Source: Bacteroidales bacterium
Lineage (GTDB): Bacteria; Bacteroidota; Bacteroidia; Bacteroidales; UBA932
Length of the DNA stretch: 7,657 nt
Reading direction: 5' to 3'
Assembly (NCBI GenBank): GCA_017472115.1
Contig: JAFUQW010000131.1
Span: 1 to 7,657 of the forward strand
The first letter of the stretch is position 1, and each line of letters opens with the position of its first letter. This document shows, in pieces, positions 1 through 6,104 of the stretch. The notes beneath the pieces are model-generated. The model did not search any database, was not told the origin of the DNA, and worked only from the letters and a program-made list of their open reading frames with translations. Made by a program: the position numbers and the translations under genes.

Positions 1-112
1 CCCGTTATACTTTATGATGTGCGGCAGGCTGAGAAGCCATGACCGCTTTTTTGACCTTAAAGATAGTATGTGGGCTTGATTTTTATTACAACGGGCGTAA
101 AAACGAAAGTTT
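1..112. other. 3' flank of the M56 gene, no confident gene
   Basis: No confident gene lies here. A plus-strand frame is open from the window edge to a TGA at 77-79 and would encode 25 residues ending in FFDLKDSMWA. It could be the tail of a convergent gene, but 25 residues cannot establish that. The minus strand offers only an 11-residue ORF starting at position 40. A small AT-rich hairpin at 98-115 sits between this possible tail and the end of the M56 gene, which would suit two converging genes. Confidence 0.3.
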
Positions 113-115
113 TTA
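98..115. terminator. possible weak bidirectional terminator hairpin
   Basis: TAAAAAC (98-104) pairs perfectly with GTTTTTA (109-115) around a GAAA loop, read on the plus strand. C96-G117 plus two G-T wobbles could lengthen the stem. The hairpin includes the TAA stop of the M56 gene (113-115). Its A-tract and T-tract flank the loop symmetrically, so it could act in either direction. The stem has only one G-C pair in its core, so it would be weak. Confidence 0.3.
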
Positions 116-1036
116 TGTAAGTTTGTCCACAGGAGTGTCAACCACAGCTTCGGACTGCTGGCCTTCATACCGGTAATCTACCTTTGTCTCGGCGGTTGCT
201 GCCAGAGAGATTCCCACGAGTGGGAGTACGTAGAGAGCCTTCCAGGCACTCATACGAGATGATTTTTTGTTTAACATCATGGTAATACGTTGTTTAAGTG
301 TACTGTGATTAAAGCTGTTGGCAACTGAGTAGCCGCTCTTGCTGACAGCTTTCCTTATCAATAGATATTGATATTCCTTTATGTCCGCTCCGCTGCGGAG
401 AACAGCATCGTCAGCCTCGAACTCATGGAGGGCACGCAGATCGGACTTCAGCATCCAGATAGCCGGGTTGAACCACTGGAGTACCGTAATCATATCGACG
501 AAAAGCAGATCCCACGAATGTCTTAGGGCGATATGTGCCTTTTCGTGAGTGAGGATCTGAGAGTAGCCGCTCTCGTAGTCCTCGCGTGAAAGCACAATGT
601 ATTTCATCCAGCTGAACGGAGATGTGTCAGTTTCTGTAATGACCAATGTCTCACCGCTTTCTAAGGTCTGATGTTCTCCTGACCTGATTATTGCCTCGAC
701 CTTGATTATGGAGATGAATGTCATGAGCATGACGATGAGGGCACCAAGGGCAAAGATGCCGCATAATACTGCCGGCCATATAGGTTCCTGAGGTGTTTCT
801 GCCGTACCTGTGACTATGCCTTCGGCGCTGACGATGTCATTTGTGTCGGGGAGTATCACCACCTTCCTGATGGTAATCACGCAAAGAGGCAGCAGGAAAG
901 AAAGTGCGGCAGTGCCGAGAAGGACTATCCTGTTGAAACGATGGAATGTCTCCTTGCTCAGAAGCAGACGGTAAAATATGTAGAATACCGCCAGTGCTAT
1001 GGCTGCCTTGCCTTGATATATAAGAAGTTCGTTCAT
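113..1036 (-). CDS. M56 family (BlaR1-like) membrane metallopeptidase without sensor domain
   Basis: This is a 307-residue integral membrane zinc protease of family M56. In BlaR1/MecR1 proteins a signal activates the cytoplasmic zinc domain, which leads to loss of the BlaI-type repressor. Visible parts: TM1 about residues 5-26, TM2 about 37-58, TM3 about 88-112, the zinc motif HEKAH at 164-168, the downstream acidic motif EFEAD at 205-209, and TM4 about 264-281. After TM4 only about 25 polar residues remain, so the penicillin-sensor domain of true BlaR1 is absent, as is any TonB-like or carboxypeptidase-regulatory extension. I start at the ATG 1034-1036, giving MNELLIY, typical of the family; an in-frame TTG three codons upstream is less likely. 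It lies 18 bases after the stop of the BlaI-type repressor gene, so the two are surely cotranscribed. The activating signal is unknown. This should not be read as a beta-lactam resistance gene. Confidence 0.9.
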   Translation of the reverse strand: MNELLIYQGKAAIALAVFYIFYRLLLSKETFHRFNRIVLLGTAALSFLLPLCVITIRKVVILPDTNDIVSAEGIVTGTAETPQEPIWPAVLCGIFALGALIVMLMTFISIIKVEAIIRSGEHQTLESGETLVITETDTSPFSWMKYIVLSREDYESGYSQILTHEKAHIALRHSWDLLFVDMITVLQWFNPAIWMLKSDLRALHEFEADDAVLRSGADIKEYQYLLIRKAVSKSGYSVANSFNHSTLKQRITMMLNKKSSRMSAWKALYVLPLVGISLAATAETKVDYRYEGQQSEAVVDTPVDKLT

Positions 1037-1054
1037 ATCTGTCAAGTTTGAATG

Positions 1055-1417
1055 TTATCGGTTTCCTTTCTCTATCTGTTCGATGAGTTCCTTCAGTTCG
1101 TCAATCGTTATCTTCTCCTCCTTGACGAGTGTCGATACGGCACTGAGATATGAGTTGTTGAAATAGCTGCTGATGATTCCTTTGAACGAACTTCCTGCAT
1201 ATTCTTCACGGGACACGATAGGGAAGTACTGGTACGAATTGCCGTATGCCTTGTGGCCGACATAACCGTTTGCCTCAAGAGTCCGGACCATGGTGGAGAG
1301 TGTGTTGAAATGTGGCTTCGGTTCATCGTAATTCTCAAGGAGTTCACGTACGAACATCGCCCCTTTGTCCCAGAAGAGATTCATGATCTCTTCCTCTTTT
1401 TTAGTCAGTTTCTTCAT
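1055..1417 (-). CDS. BlaI/MecI/CopY-family transcriptional repressor
   Basis: This is a 120-residue winged-helix repressor, the usual family length. Residues 1-70 form the DNA-binding domain, starting with KLTKKEEEIMNLFW. The probable recognition helix is about 38-53 (NTLSTMVRTLEANGYV), followed by the wing around KAYGNSYQYFPIVS. Residues 75-118 are helical and should form the dimerisation domain. Family members bind dyad operators as dimers and are inactivated by proteolysis linked to an M56 partner, here the gene directly downstream. By eye, the scissile Asn-Phe of Staphylococcus BlaI aligns with Thr96-Leu97, so a different cleavage site or mechanism is likely. The ATG at 1415-1417 follows a consensus Bacteroidetes promoter with a leader of about 15 bases. 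Three phased dyads over that promoter point to autorepression. Confidence 0.93.
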   Translation of the reverse strand: MKKLTKKEEEIMNLFWDKGAMFVRELLENYDEPKPHFNTLSTMVRTLEANGYVGHKAYGNSYQYFPIVSREEYAGSSFKGIISSYFNNSYLSAVSTLVKEEKITIDELKELIEQIEKGNR

Positions 1418-1437
1418 GTCTCAAAATGTTTCTGCGA

Positions 1438-1467
1438 CAAAGGTAACTAAAAAATCTTGTTATGCAA
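1438..1467 (-). promoter_or_regulatory. Bacteroidetes-type promoter of the blaI-M56 operon
   Basis: Read on the minus strand, TTG (1467-1465) is followed by exactly 19 bases and then TACCTTTG (1445-1438). This matches the Bacteroidetes primary sigma consensus of a -33 TTG/TTTG and a -7 TAnnTTTG. The transcription start would fall near 1431-1433, leaving a leader of about 15 bases before the ATG at 1417. Both elements are overlapped by the dyads at 1445-1461 and 1466-1482. Confidence 0.75.
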
Positions 1468-1503
1468 CTATTTTTGATAGTTTTATAACTAAATTATTTA
1501 GTT
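1444..1503. promoter_or_regulatory. triple dyad operator, probably for the BlaI-type repressor
   Basis: Three copies of AACTA-N7-TAGTT lie at 1445-1461, 1466-1482 and 1487-1503. Their centres are 1453, 1474 and 1495, exactly 21 bp or about two helical turns apart. The third is perfect over 17 bp apart from its central base. The second has perfect 6-bp arms. The first reads AACTA and TTGTT, with one half-site mismatch, and can be extended by one outer T-A pair. Copy 1 overlaps the -7 element, copy 2 touches the -33 element, and copy 3 lies just upstream. Dyads over the promoter are usual for BlaI-family autoregulation, although the half-site differs from the TACA/TGTA known in Staphylococcus and Bacillus. 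Assigning it to this BlaI is inference from position. Confidence 0.65.
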
Positions 1504-1514
1504 GTATAAGAAGA

Positions 1515-1542
1515 AACACTTTACTTCGATGCGTAAAGTGTT
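1515..1542 (-). terminator. hairpin terminator upstream of the blaI promoter
   Basis: AACACTTTAC (1515-1524) and GTAAAGTGTT (1533-1542) form a perfect 10-bp stem around an 8-base loop. On the minus strand the stem is followed by TCTTCTTAT, a U-rich tail typical of an intrinsic terminator. On the plus strand no T-run follows. It lies about 43 bases beyond the stop of the possible small ORF at 1585-1707 and just before the blaI control region, so it would insulate blaI from transcription entering from upstream. The 10-bp dyad could instead be a regulator-binding site. Confidence 0.45.
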
Positions 1543-1584
1543 GATAATGATGGATGTCTTGTGGAATTTTATGGGGATGTCAGA

Positions 1585-1707
1585 CTATCTCCTGAAATGT
1601 TTGTCAGGATGAGGGTCATAGACTTTTTCCGGTTCATAAAGCCGCCTTGGCAGCATGATGAGCATCATGCTGCCTGTCAGGCATAACGTATTGATGTTGG
1701 GGGACAT
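1585..1707 (-). CDS. possible 40-residue small protein with one hydrophobic segment
   Basis: I do not recognise this ORF. It starts at an ATG (1705-1707), ends at a TAG (1585-1587) and encodes 40 residues. A hydrophobic stretch at about residues 7-20 (TLCLTGSMMLIMLP) is followed by the charged tail RRLYEPEKVYDPHPDKHFRR, as in small single-pass membrane peptides. A U-tailed hairpin follows 43 bases after the stop, which favours a real transcript. Against it: no clear TAnnTTTG promoter or ribosome binding site lies upstream, the hydrophobic stretch is encoded by a perfect palindrome, and the frame continues upstream through stop codons into another protein-like stretch, so this could be the remnant of a decayed gene. 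Confidence 0.25.
   Translation of the reverse strand: MSPNINTLCLTGSMMLIMLPRRLYEPEKVYDPHPDKHFRR
1649..1674. repeat. perfect 26-base palindrome (12-bp arms)
   Basis: GGCAGCATGATG (1649-1660) is followed by AG and then its exact reverse complement CATCATGCTGCC (1663-1674). Outer bases GCCT (1644-1647) and AGGC (1679-1682) could extend the fold across a small internal loop. No T-run follows on either strand, so it is not a normal intrinsic terminator. It lies inside the possible small ORF. It could be a protein-binding site, an mRNA-stabilising hairpin, or a small dispersed palindromic repeat. Confidence 0.7.
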
Positions 1708-1882
1708 CAGTAGAATCGTGTATCTGTTAAGATTTAATGTTCAGTCCGTTCAGCTGTATTCAAAGCCTGTGCCATTGTCAATCTTTCTCTTCGTCTCCGG
1801 GACAATACTGTCTCCGGGCTGGCAGTCCAAAGTCTTGCCGGCATTATGTCAACGTTTACTGTGATCGGCATTTTAGATACTT

Positions 1883-1952
1883 AGAAACTGTTTAAATTTT
1901 TCTCCGAAAAATCATCATAATATTTCAAATGATAAAATTTTAAACAGTTTCT
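1883..1952. repeat. 70-bp element with 14-bp terminal inverted repeats (MITE-like or terminator)
   Basis: AGAAACTGTTTAAA (1883-1896) and TTTAAACAGTTTCT (1939-1952) are perfect inverted repeats bounding a 42-base AT-rich core. Inside is a second hairpin, ATTTTTC (1896-1902) with GAAAAAT (1906-1912). The right arm ends exactly on the last base of the DUF2723 stop codon. The ends resemble those of insertion sequences or of the small non-autonomous elements derived from them, but I see no target-site duplication and no transposase. Its place directly after the stop codon also fits a transcription-stop structure for the DUF2723 gene. I cannot separate these options by reading alone. Confidence 0.55.
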
Positions 1953-4900
1953 CATAGTGCGTTGAACCTCTCGACTATGCTTTCGGCCATCTCGACGTCG
2001 TCGTTTTCGTATGCTATGGCTGCGATGAAGGACAGCGTTTCTCGGCAGGATTCAAAATATACGGAGGACCACTCATAGTACCGAAGGAAGAAAGAGGCTG
2101 ATTCAAGAAGCCCGTCTGCCAGTCTTGAAGCCAGGTCACAGGCCTTTTCCTTTTCTCCCGCCCTGTAATACAGGTCTGCCATCACAGCTACCGACTGTTC
2201 GTTGGTAAATCCGTATGCTGACAGGTCGAGAGGGAAAACCGATTCAGGGACATTCTCACGGCACAGGTCGAGCAGTTCGACTGCCTTGGCGGTTTCGCCC
2301 GCATCAAGCATTATGCGTGCGGCTTCTGCGAACATTTTCCTTTGGTCATGGACGCCGGCAAAGGTATAGAGATTATGATAATCGGTAAACCAGTCAGTCC
2401 TTTTCAGTTCGTCCCATCGATAGACCGATGTCATCCTGCGGTAGAGGTCTGACGGATCGGTGAAGTCGGCTGTATGCCTTGTGGTCCGGTTCTTTATCGG
2501 CACGAAGCGATATGAGAAGCCGTCATACATCAGGTAATCCTTGATGCCTATGTTGATGTCGCCTCCTGCGTTGAGTAGGCTTATAGGTCTGTCCCATTCG
2601 TAATCTGACAGCAGGTCGAGAAAAAAGAGCTCCGGCTTCGTAATGTAATTCTTGTCTTTCGGGATGGTCAAAGTGATGTGGTCCGGAATCATATCTTCAA
2701 ATTTCCGGTCAAGGATTCCATACCTGATTACATTCTCTTTATTGACGGGTATCACAAGCTGCCGGGAAGCTATGTAATCGCCATGACTGCCGTCAGCAAG
2801 AGGAATCTTTGCATCGGGATGCCTGAATACACGCATCACATCTGAGAGAAGAAAGGCTGAGTTTCGCGTGTCGTATATGACTACGGCCTCATTAGTGCCG
2901 TAAAGATACTGTTCCAGACCGACCGACAACGGTAGAGGCGAGGACTCGTTGGATGCATATTTCATCTGGTCATAGTGCCAGTCGGTGCCGAGCAGCGAGG
3001 TATTTACAATCCTCACATCCGTTCGGTAGTTTTCAACCTCCTGGGCGTACCAGAGGGGGAATGTGTCACAGTCGCCGTGCGTCACGAGGATGCCGTCCTG
3101 TCCCGCGGAGTCGAGGGTGTTGCGCGCAAATTCCACTGCGGTGTATCTGTTGCTTCTGTCGTGGTCATCCCAGTTTTCGACAGCCATCAGGGCCGGTACC
3201 GCAAGCATCGGGAGGCTTGTCAGCATGGCAGGGATTTTCCGGTCCGGTCTGCTGACGAATTCATGGACGGCCGTAACGGCAAGGCCTATCCACAGGGAGA
3301 AGAAATAGAAGGAACCGGCATAAGCATAGTCGCGTTCACGCACCTGATACGGCGATTGGTTGATATAGAGCACAATAGCTATTCCTGTCATGAAGAACAT
3401 TAGGAATGTCAGCCATGCCCCCCTTCTATCCCTGCTGTATTGAAAGAAGAGGCCTATCAGGCCGAGCAGCAGGGGAAGCATGAAATAGTGGTTCTTGGCC
3501 TTGTTGTCCTTCAGATGGGACGGGGCATCGGACTGGTCTCCTAATCTTATCCTGTCTATGAATCCTATGCCGGATTCCCAGTTTCCTCTCAACGGATCGC
3601 CGGGGACAGGACTGTGGATGTCGTTCTGCCTTCCTGCAAAATTCCACATGAAATATCTCCAGTACATCCAGTTGACCTGATAGTCAAAGAAGAATGTAAG
3701 GTTCTGCAGAAAGGTCGGCTTCAGGTCTGAGGACCCTCGTACGCGGATGCCGTCCTCTCCTATATATGATTTGTAGAACCGTATATACGAATCGTCCCTG
3801 TTGTCCCACATCCGTGGGAAGATCATCTTGCCTTCGCGTGTGAAAGAGGCTTCCGGCATTGTCTCCGCCCGGACGTATCTGCCGTCAAGCGGTGTCCAGT
3901 ATGTTTTGGTCTCAAGCTCGTACGGGGCTCCGAAATATTCTCCATAGACGAGAGGCTTGCTGCCGTACTGCTCCCGGTTGAGGTATCGCACTAATGTGAA
4001 CGGATTGTCCGGCTGGTATTCGTTTGTCGGGGGCTTGACGCTTGAGCGTATGATCACGATGCTGAATACCGAAAAGCCGATGATTATCACGGTGGTGCAT
4101 AGGAGGACGGTATTCGCCAGTACTTTCCCTCGCTTTAGAGTGTGGAAAAGTCCCAGAAAGCATCCCCCGAGCAGAACTGTCATGAAGAAGGCGGCTCCGG
4201 AGTTGAACGGGAGTCCAAGGATGTTTACAAAGAACAGGTCTGCATACGCAGCCATCTTCGGCAGATACGGAATCAGCCCGAAGAGCAGCACAGCGAGAAT
4301 CAGGCAAGAAAGAATGAATATGCCCGCAAGCTCCCTGAAAGTGTATCTGCCGTTTTCCCTTATCCTGTAGAAATACAGGAACATTATAGCCGGGATGCTA
4401 AGCAGATTGAGCAGATGGACGCCGATGGACAGGCCCATGAGGAAGCATATCAGCACGATCCATCTGTTGGCATAAGGTGAATCTGCGTCATCGTACCATT
4501 TCGTCATGAGCCAGAATACGAGGGCGGTGAACAGAGAGGACATGGAATATACCTCCGCTTCGACCGCAGAAAACCAGAATGTGTCGCTGAAGCAGAATGA
4601 GAGAGCGCCCACGGCTCCCGATCCGAAGATTGCGACAGTCCGGGCAGGACTATATTCTTCCGTCCTCATCAGTCTTTTGGCGAAAAAGACAATCGTAAGG
4701 TAGAGGAACATCACAGTGAAGGCCGAGCAGATTGCGCTGAGCGAATTGACTGCCGCGCCTGCATGCATATTGTCTGTGAAAATGGTGAAGAAACGGGCGA
4801 ACAGCTGGAAAACGGGGTTTCCCGGCGGATGTCCCACTTCGAGTCTGTATGATGAGGCTATGAATTCCCCGCAGTCCCAGAATGAGGCTGTGGGCTCTAT

Positions 4901-4984
4901 GGTGAGGAGGTATGTGACGGCGGAAATCAGGAAAATAAGGCCGGCCGTCAGATTGTTGTAGAAATGAAACTTCTTCGTGTTCAT
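1952..4984 (-). CDS. DUF2723 polytopic membrane protein, putative GT-C glycosyltransferase
   Basis: This 1010-residue protein has a DUF2723 N-terminal membrane domain, about twelve hydrophobic segments in all, and a C-terminal soluble part. Hallmarks: TIEPTASFWDCGEF (28-41), whose Asp37 and Glu40 are the likely catalytic acids of the first extracytoplasmic loop; EVGHPPGNPVF (49-59); SAVEAEVYS (139-147); and VRERDYAYAGSFYFF (548-562) in the late membrane part. Residues from about 600 to 1010 are soluble, with GDCDTFPLWYAQEV (637-650) and two TPR-like helical pairs near 885-910 and 930-957. DUF2723 is shared with TMEM260, an animal protein O-mannosyltransferase, so sugar transfer from a lipid carrier to exported proteins is a reasonable role; substrate and sugar are unknown. 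The length is normal for Bacteroidetes. An in-frame GTG six codons upstream (5000-5002) is rejected because it lies in a probable -7 box and the ATG gives the usual N-terminus. It appears to be its own transcription unit. Confidence 0.88.
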   Translation of the reverse strand: MNTKKFHFYNNLTAGLIFLISAVTYLLTIEPTASFWDCGEFIASSYRLEVGHPPGNPVFQLFARFFTIFTDNMHAGAAVNSLSAICSAFTVMFLYLTIVFFAKRLMRTEEYSPARTVAIFGSGAVGALSFCFSDTFWFSAVEAEVYSMSSLFTALVFWLMTKWYDDADSPYANRWIVLICFLMGLSIGVHLLNLLSIPAIMFLYFYRIRENGRYTFRELAGIFILSCLILAVLLFGLIPYLPKMAAYADLFFVNILGLPFNSGAAFFMTVLLGGCFLGLFHTLKRGKVLANTVLLCTTVIIIGFSVFSIVIIRSSVKPPTNEYQPDNPFTLVRYLNREQYGSKPLVYGEYFGAPYELETKTYWTPLDGRYVRAETMPEASFTREGKMIFPRMWDNRDDSYIRFYKSYIGEDGIRVRGSSDLKPTFLQNLTFFFDYQVNWMYWRYFMWNFAGRQNDIHSPVPGDPLRGNWESGIGFIDRIRLGDQSDAPSHLKDNKAKNHYFMLPLLLGLIGLFFQYSRDRRGAWLTFLMFFMTGIAIVLYINQSPYQVRERDYAYAGSFYFFSLWIGLAVTAVHEFVSRPDRKIPAMLTSLPMLAVPALMAVENWDDHDRSNRYTAVEFARNTLDSAGQDGILVTHGDCDTFPLWYAQEVENYRTDVRIVNTSLLGTDWHYDQMKYASNESSPLPLSVGLEQYLYGTNEAVVIYDTRNSAFLLSDVMRVFRHPDAKIPLADGSHGDYIASRQLVIPVNKENVIRYGILDRKFEDMIPDHITLTIPKDKNYITKPELFFLDLLSDYEWDRPISLLNAGGDINIGIKDYLMYDGFSYRFVPIKNRTTRHTADFTDPSDLYRRMTSVYRWDELKRTDWFTDYHNLYTFAGVHDQRKMFAEAARIMLDAGETAKAVELLDLCRENVPESVFPLDLSAYGFTNEQSVAVMADLYYRAGEKEKACDLASRLADGLLESASFFLRYYEWSSVYFESCRETLSFIAAIAYENDDVEMAESIVERFNAL

Positions 4985-5001
4985 CTGTATCAATTTTGAC
5001 A

Positions 5002-5033
5002 CAAAATTATTCCGGAAAAGTTTTACATTTCAG
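5002..5033 (-). promoter_or_regulatory. probable promoter of the DUF2723 gene
   Basis: On the minus strand, TAATTTTG (5009-5002) matches the Bacteroidetes -7 consensus TAnnTTTG. A poor -33 candidate, CTG (5033-5031), lies 21 bases upstream. A start site near 4995-4997 would give a leader of about 12 bases before the ATG at 4984. The flanking DNA is AT-rich. The -7 element is good and the -33 element weak. Confidence 0.45.
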
Positions 5034-5117
5034 TTTTTGGATAATTATTTTGCTTATATAAGATACTGTCATACAATGTTTTAGATAAAAGTGACAGATT
5101 CGGGCAGACCGAAAGTC

Positions 5118-6065
5118 TTACATAATGTCTTTTTCAAGTCCGGAAAGCAGGCTGCGAAGCCAGATTCCTATGTTGGTGTCGTGCTCGCCGAGCCCGAGTT
5201 TCTTGCGGATGTCGCTGCTTATTATATAATGTCTTTTCTTCCTGATATATTCGCCTACTTCCTTTCCCTTGAGTCCGAGGGTGTATAGGCAGCAATATCC
5301 GATTTCCCAGTCGGTGAGACCTTTGTCGGAAAGGTATGCTATGAATTTCGGATACCTTTCCTTGAAGATGACTTTGGTAGAAACAAGGAATGATTCGCGG
5401 TCGGATATAAGATTCTCGATTTCTTCTTCGGACACCTTGTATATCCTGTCGTCAGATGAGATGTGTGATGCCAGGATCTTGTCGAGCAGGGCCAGCCTCC
5501 GGGTAATGAGCTCCATAGCCTTGTCATCCGGTTTCCGGCTGAGTTGCAGATTGATCTTCCTTATGATGAAAAGGCAGATGAGCAGGATTATTATTGAAGC
5601 GGAAATCAGATGGAAAAAGGATTTTCTGTTGCTTTCCAATTTCATCTTGTCCGCATATCTTTCCTGGATTATCCTTGCGTTCTGCCTTTTCAATGTGTCG
5701 GTGTCCGGCACGAGTACGGCCTTTTCCCTGATTACCTCCTGCCATTTAAGGGCTTCTTCAGCATTTTGCCTGTCACCGCTGTCTATGTAATAGCTGACTG
5801 CAATGCTGATAATGCTGTCGTTGGTCATTTCAATCCCGACCTTGTCCAATGCGATTGAATACAGAAGGGCATGTCTTGCCCTCTGCTCTTTTGTGTGCAG
5901 ATGCCTTCTGTCCAATGAGTCCAGTGCCACAAAAGCGCTGTCAGGACTGGTCTCAAGACGCATCTGAGCCTCGTCAAGCACCCTGTCTGCATCGCTCGAG
6001 CATGCACACGAGCCGAGACAGAAGATAAGCATGAATGCGAAGAATATGTTGCGGGATCTGATCAT
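5118..6065 (-). CDS. membrane-anchored LuxR-type regulator with short periplasmic helical domain
   Basis: This 315-residue protein starts with a lipoprotein-like signal sequence whose lipobox is LGSC (17-20). A short helical region follows (about 25-115) resembling the opening TPR unit of Bacteroidales TPR regulators (DEAQMRLETSPDSAFVALDSL), then a juxtamembrane coil (about 120-148), TM helix 151-168, a cytoplasmic linker, and a LuxR-like helix-turn-helix at about 248-292 (GLTDWEIGYCCLYTLGLKGK and IRKKLGL). It probably senses something outside the inner membrane and binds DNA inside. Relatives as I remember them carry several TPR repeats and are much longer; here the chain passes from IAVSYY (88-93) into the juxtamembrane coil with almost no repeats. 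It starts 92 bases after the M56-M23 gene ends and has no promoter I trust, so cotranscription is possible. Only a weak 5-bp hairpin (5099-5113) follows its stop. Target genes are unknown. Confidence 0.8.
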   Translation of the reverse strand: MIRSRNIFFAFMLIFCLGSCACSSDADRVLDEAQMRLETSPDSAFVALDSLDRRHLHTKEQRARHALLYSIALDKVGIEMTNDSIISIAVSYYIDSGDRQNAEEALKWQEVIREKAVLVPDTDTLKRQNARIIQERYADKMKLESNRKSFFHLISASIIILLICLFIIRKINLQLSRKPDDKAMELITRRLALLDKILASHISSDDRIYKVSEEEIENLISDRESFLVSTKVIFKERYPKFIAYLSDKGLTDWEIGYCCLYTLGLKGKEVGEYIRKKRHYIISSDIRKKLGLGEHDTNIGIWLRSLLSGLEKDIM

Positions 6066-6104
6066 AGGTCAAGGAAAACGGGCCCCTTACCTGCAAAAAT
6101 CCGA

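Larger units (their letters stand above)
1418..1951. other. 534-base gap between the DUF2723 gene and the blaI operon
   Basis: From high to low coordinates, the gap holds a 70-bp inverted-repeat element (1883-1952, overlapping one base of the DUF2723 stop codon), a possibly decayed minus-strand reading frame, a possible 40-residue ORF (1585-1707) with a 26-base palindrome, a hairpin terminator (1515-1542), and the blaI operators and promoter. The minus-strand frame at 1750-1848 is open for 32 codons, ends in NGTGFEYS before a TGA, and is in the same frame as the 40-residue ORF, with a second TGA between them. This fits either a decayed gene or chance. A direct repeat of GTCTCCGGG occurs at 1793-1801 and 1810-1818. 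I see no RNA gene. Confidence 0.4.

Noticed and set aside
1..95. Imperfect inverted repeat CCCGTTATA (1-9) and TACAACGGG (87-95)
   Set aside because: Only 8 of 9 bases match, the spacing is wide, and it sits at the window edge; chance is the simplest explanation.
113..1417. Beta-lactam resistance module (blaI-blaR1)
   Set aside because: The M56 protein has no penicillin-binding sensor domain, and no beta-lactamase gene is in the window.
1793..1818. Direct repeat GTCTCCGGG, two copies
   Set aside because: Two short copies 17 bases apart do not make an array; there is no sign of CRISPR or iterons.
1655..1864. 69-codon plus-strand ORF in the gap
   Set aside because: It starts inside the 26-base palindrome, has no promoter or ribosome binding site, and its product shows no family feature. 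The opposite strand looks somewhat more protein-like.
2975..3403. 142-codon plus-strand ORF, with other overlapping plus frames between 2953 and 4961
   Set aside because: All are antisense to the DUF2723 gene, overlap each other in different frames, and have low-complexity Ser/Arg/Pro-rich products typical of shadows.
5066..5097. CTGTCA and TGACAG inverted repeat, and the small TTCGG/CCGAA hairpin at 5099-5113, after the LuxR-type gene
   Set aside because: The arms are only 5-6 bp and the first has a 20-base loop; too weak to call a terminator or operator.
5269..5790. 173-codon plus-strand ORF
   Set aside because: It lies entirely antisense to the well-supported LuxR-type regulator and shows no recognisable domain; it is a shadow frame.
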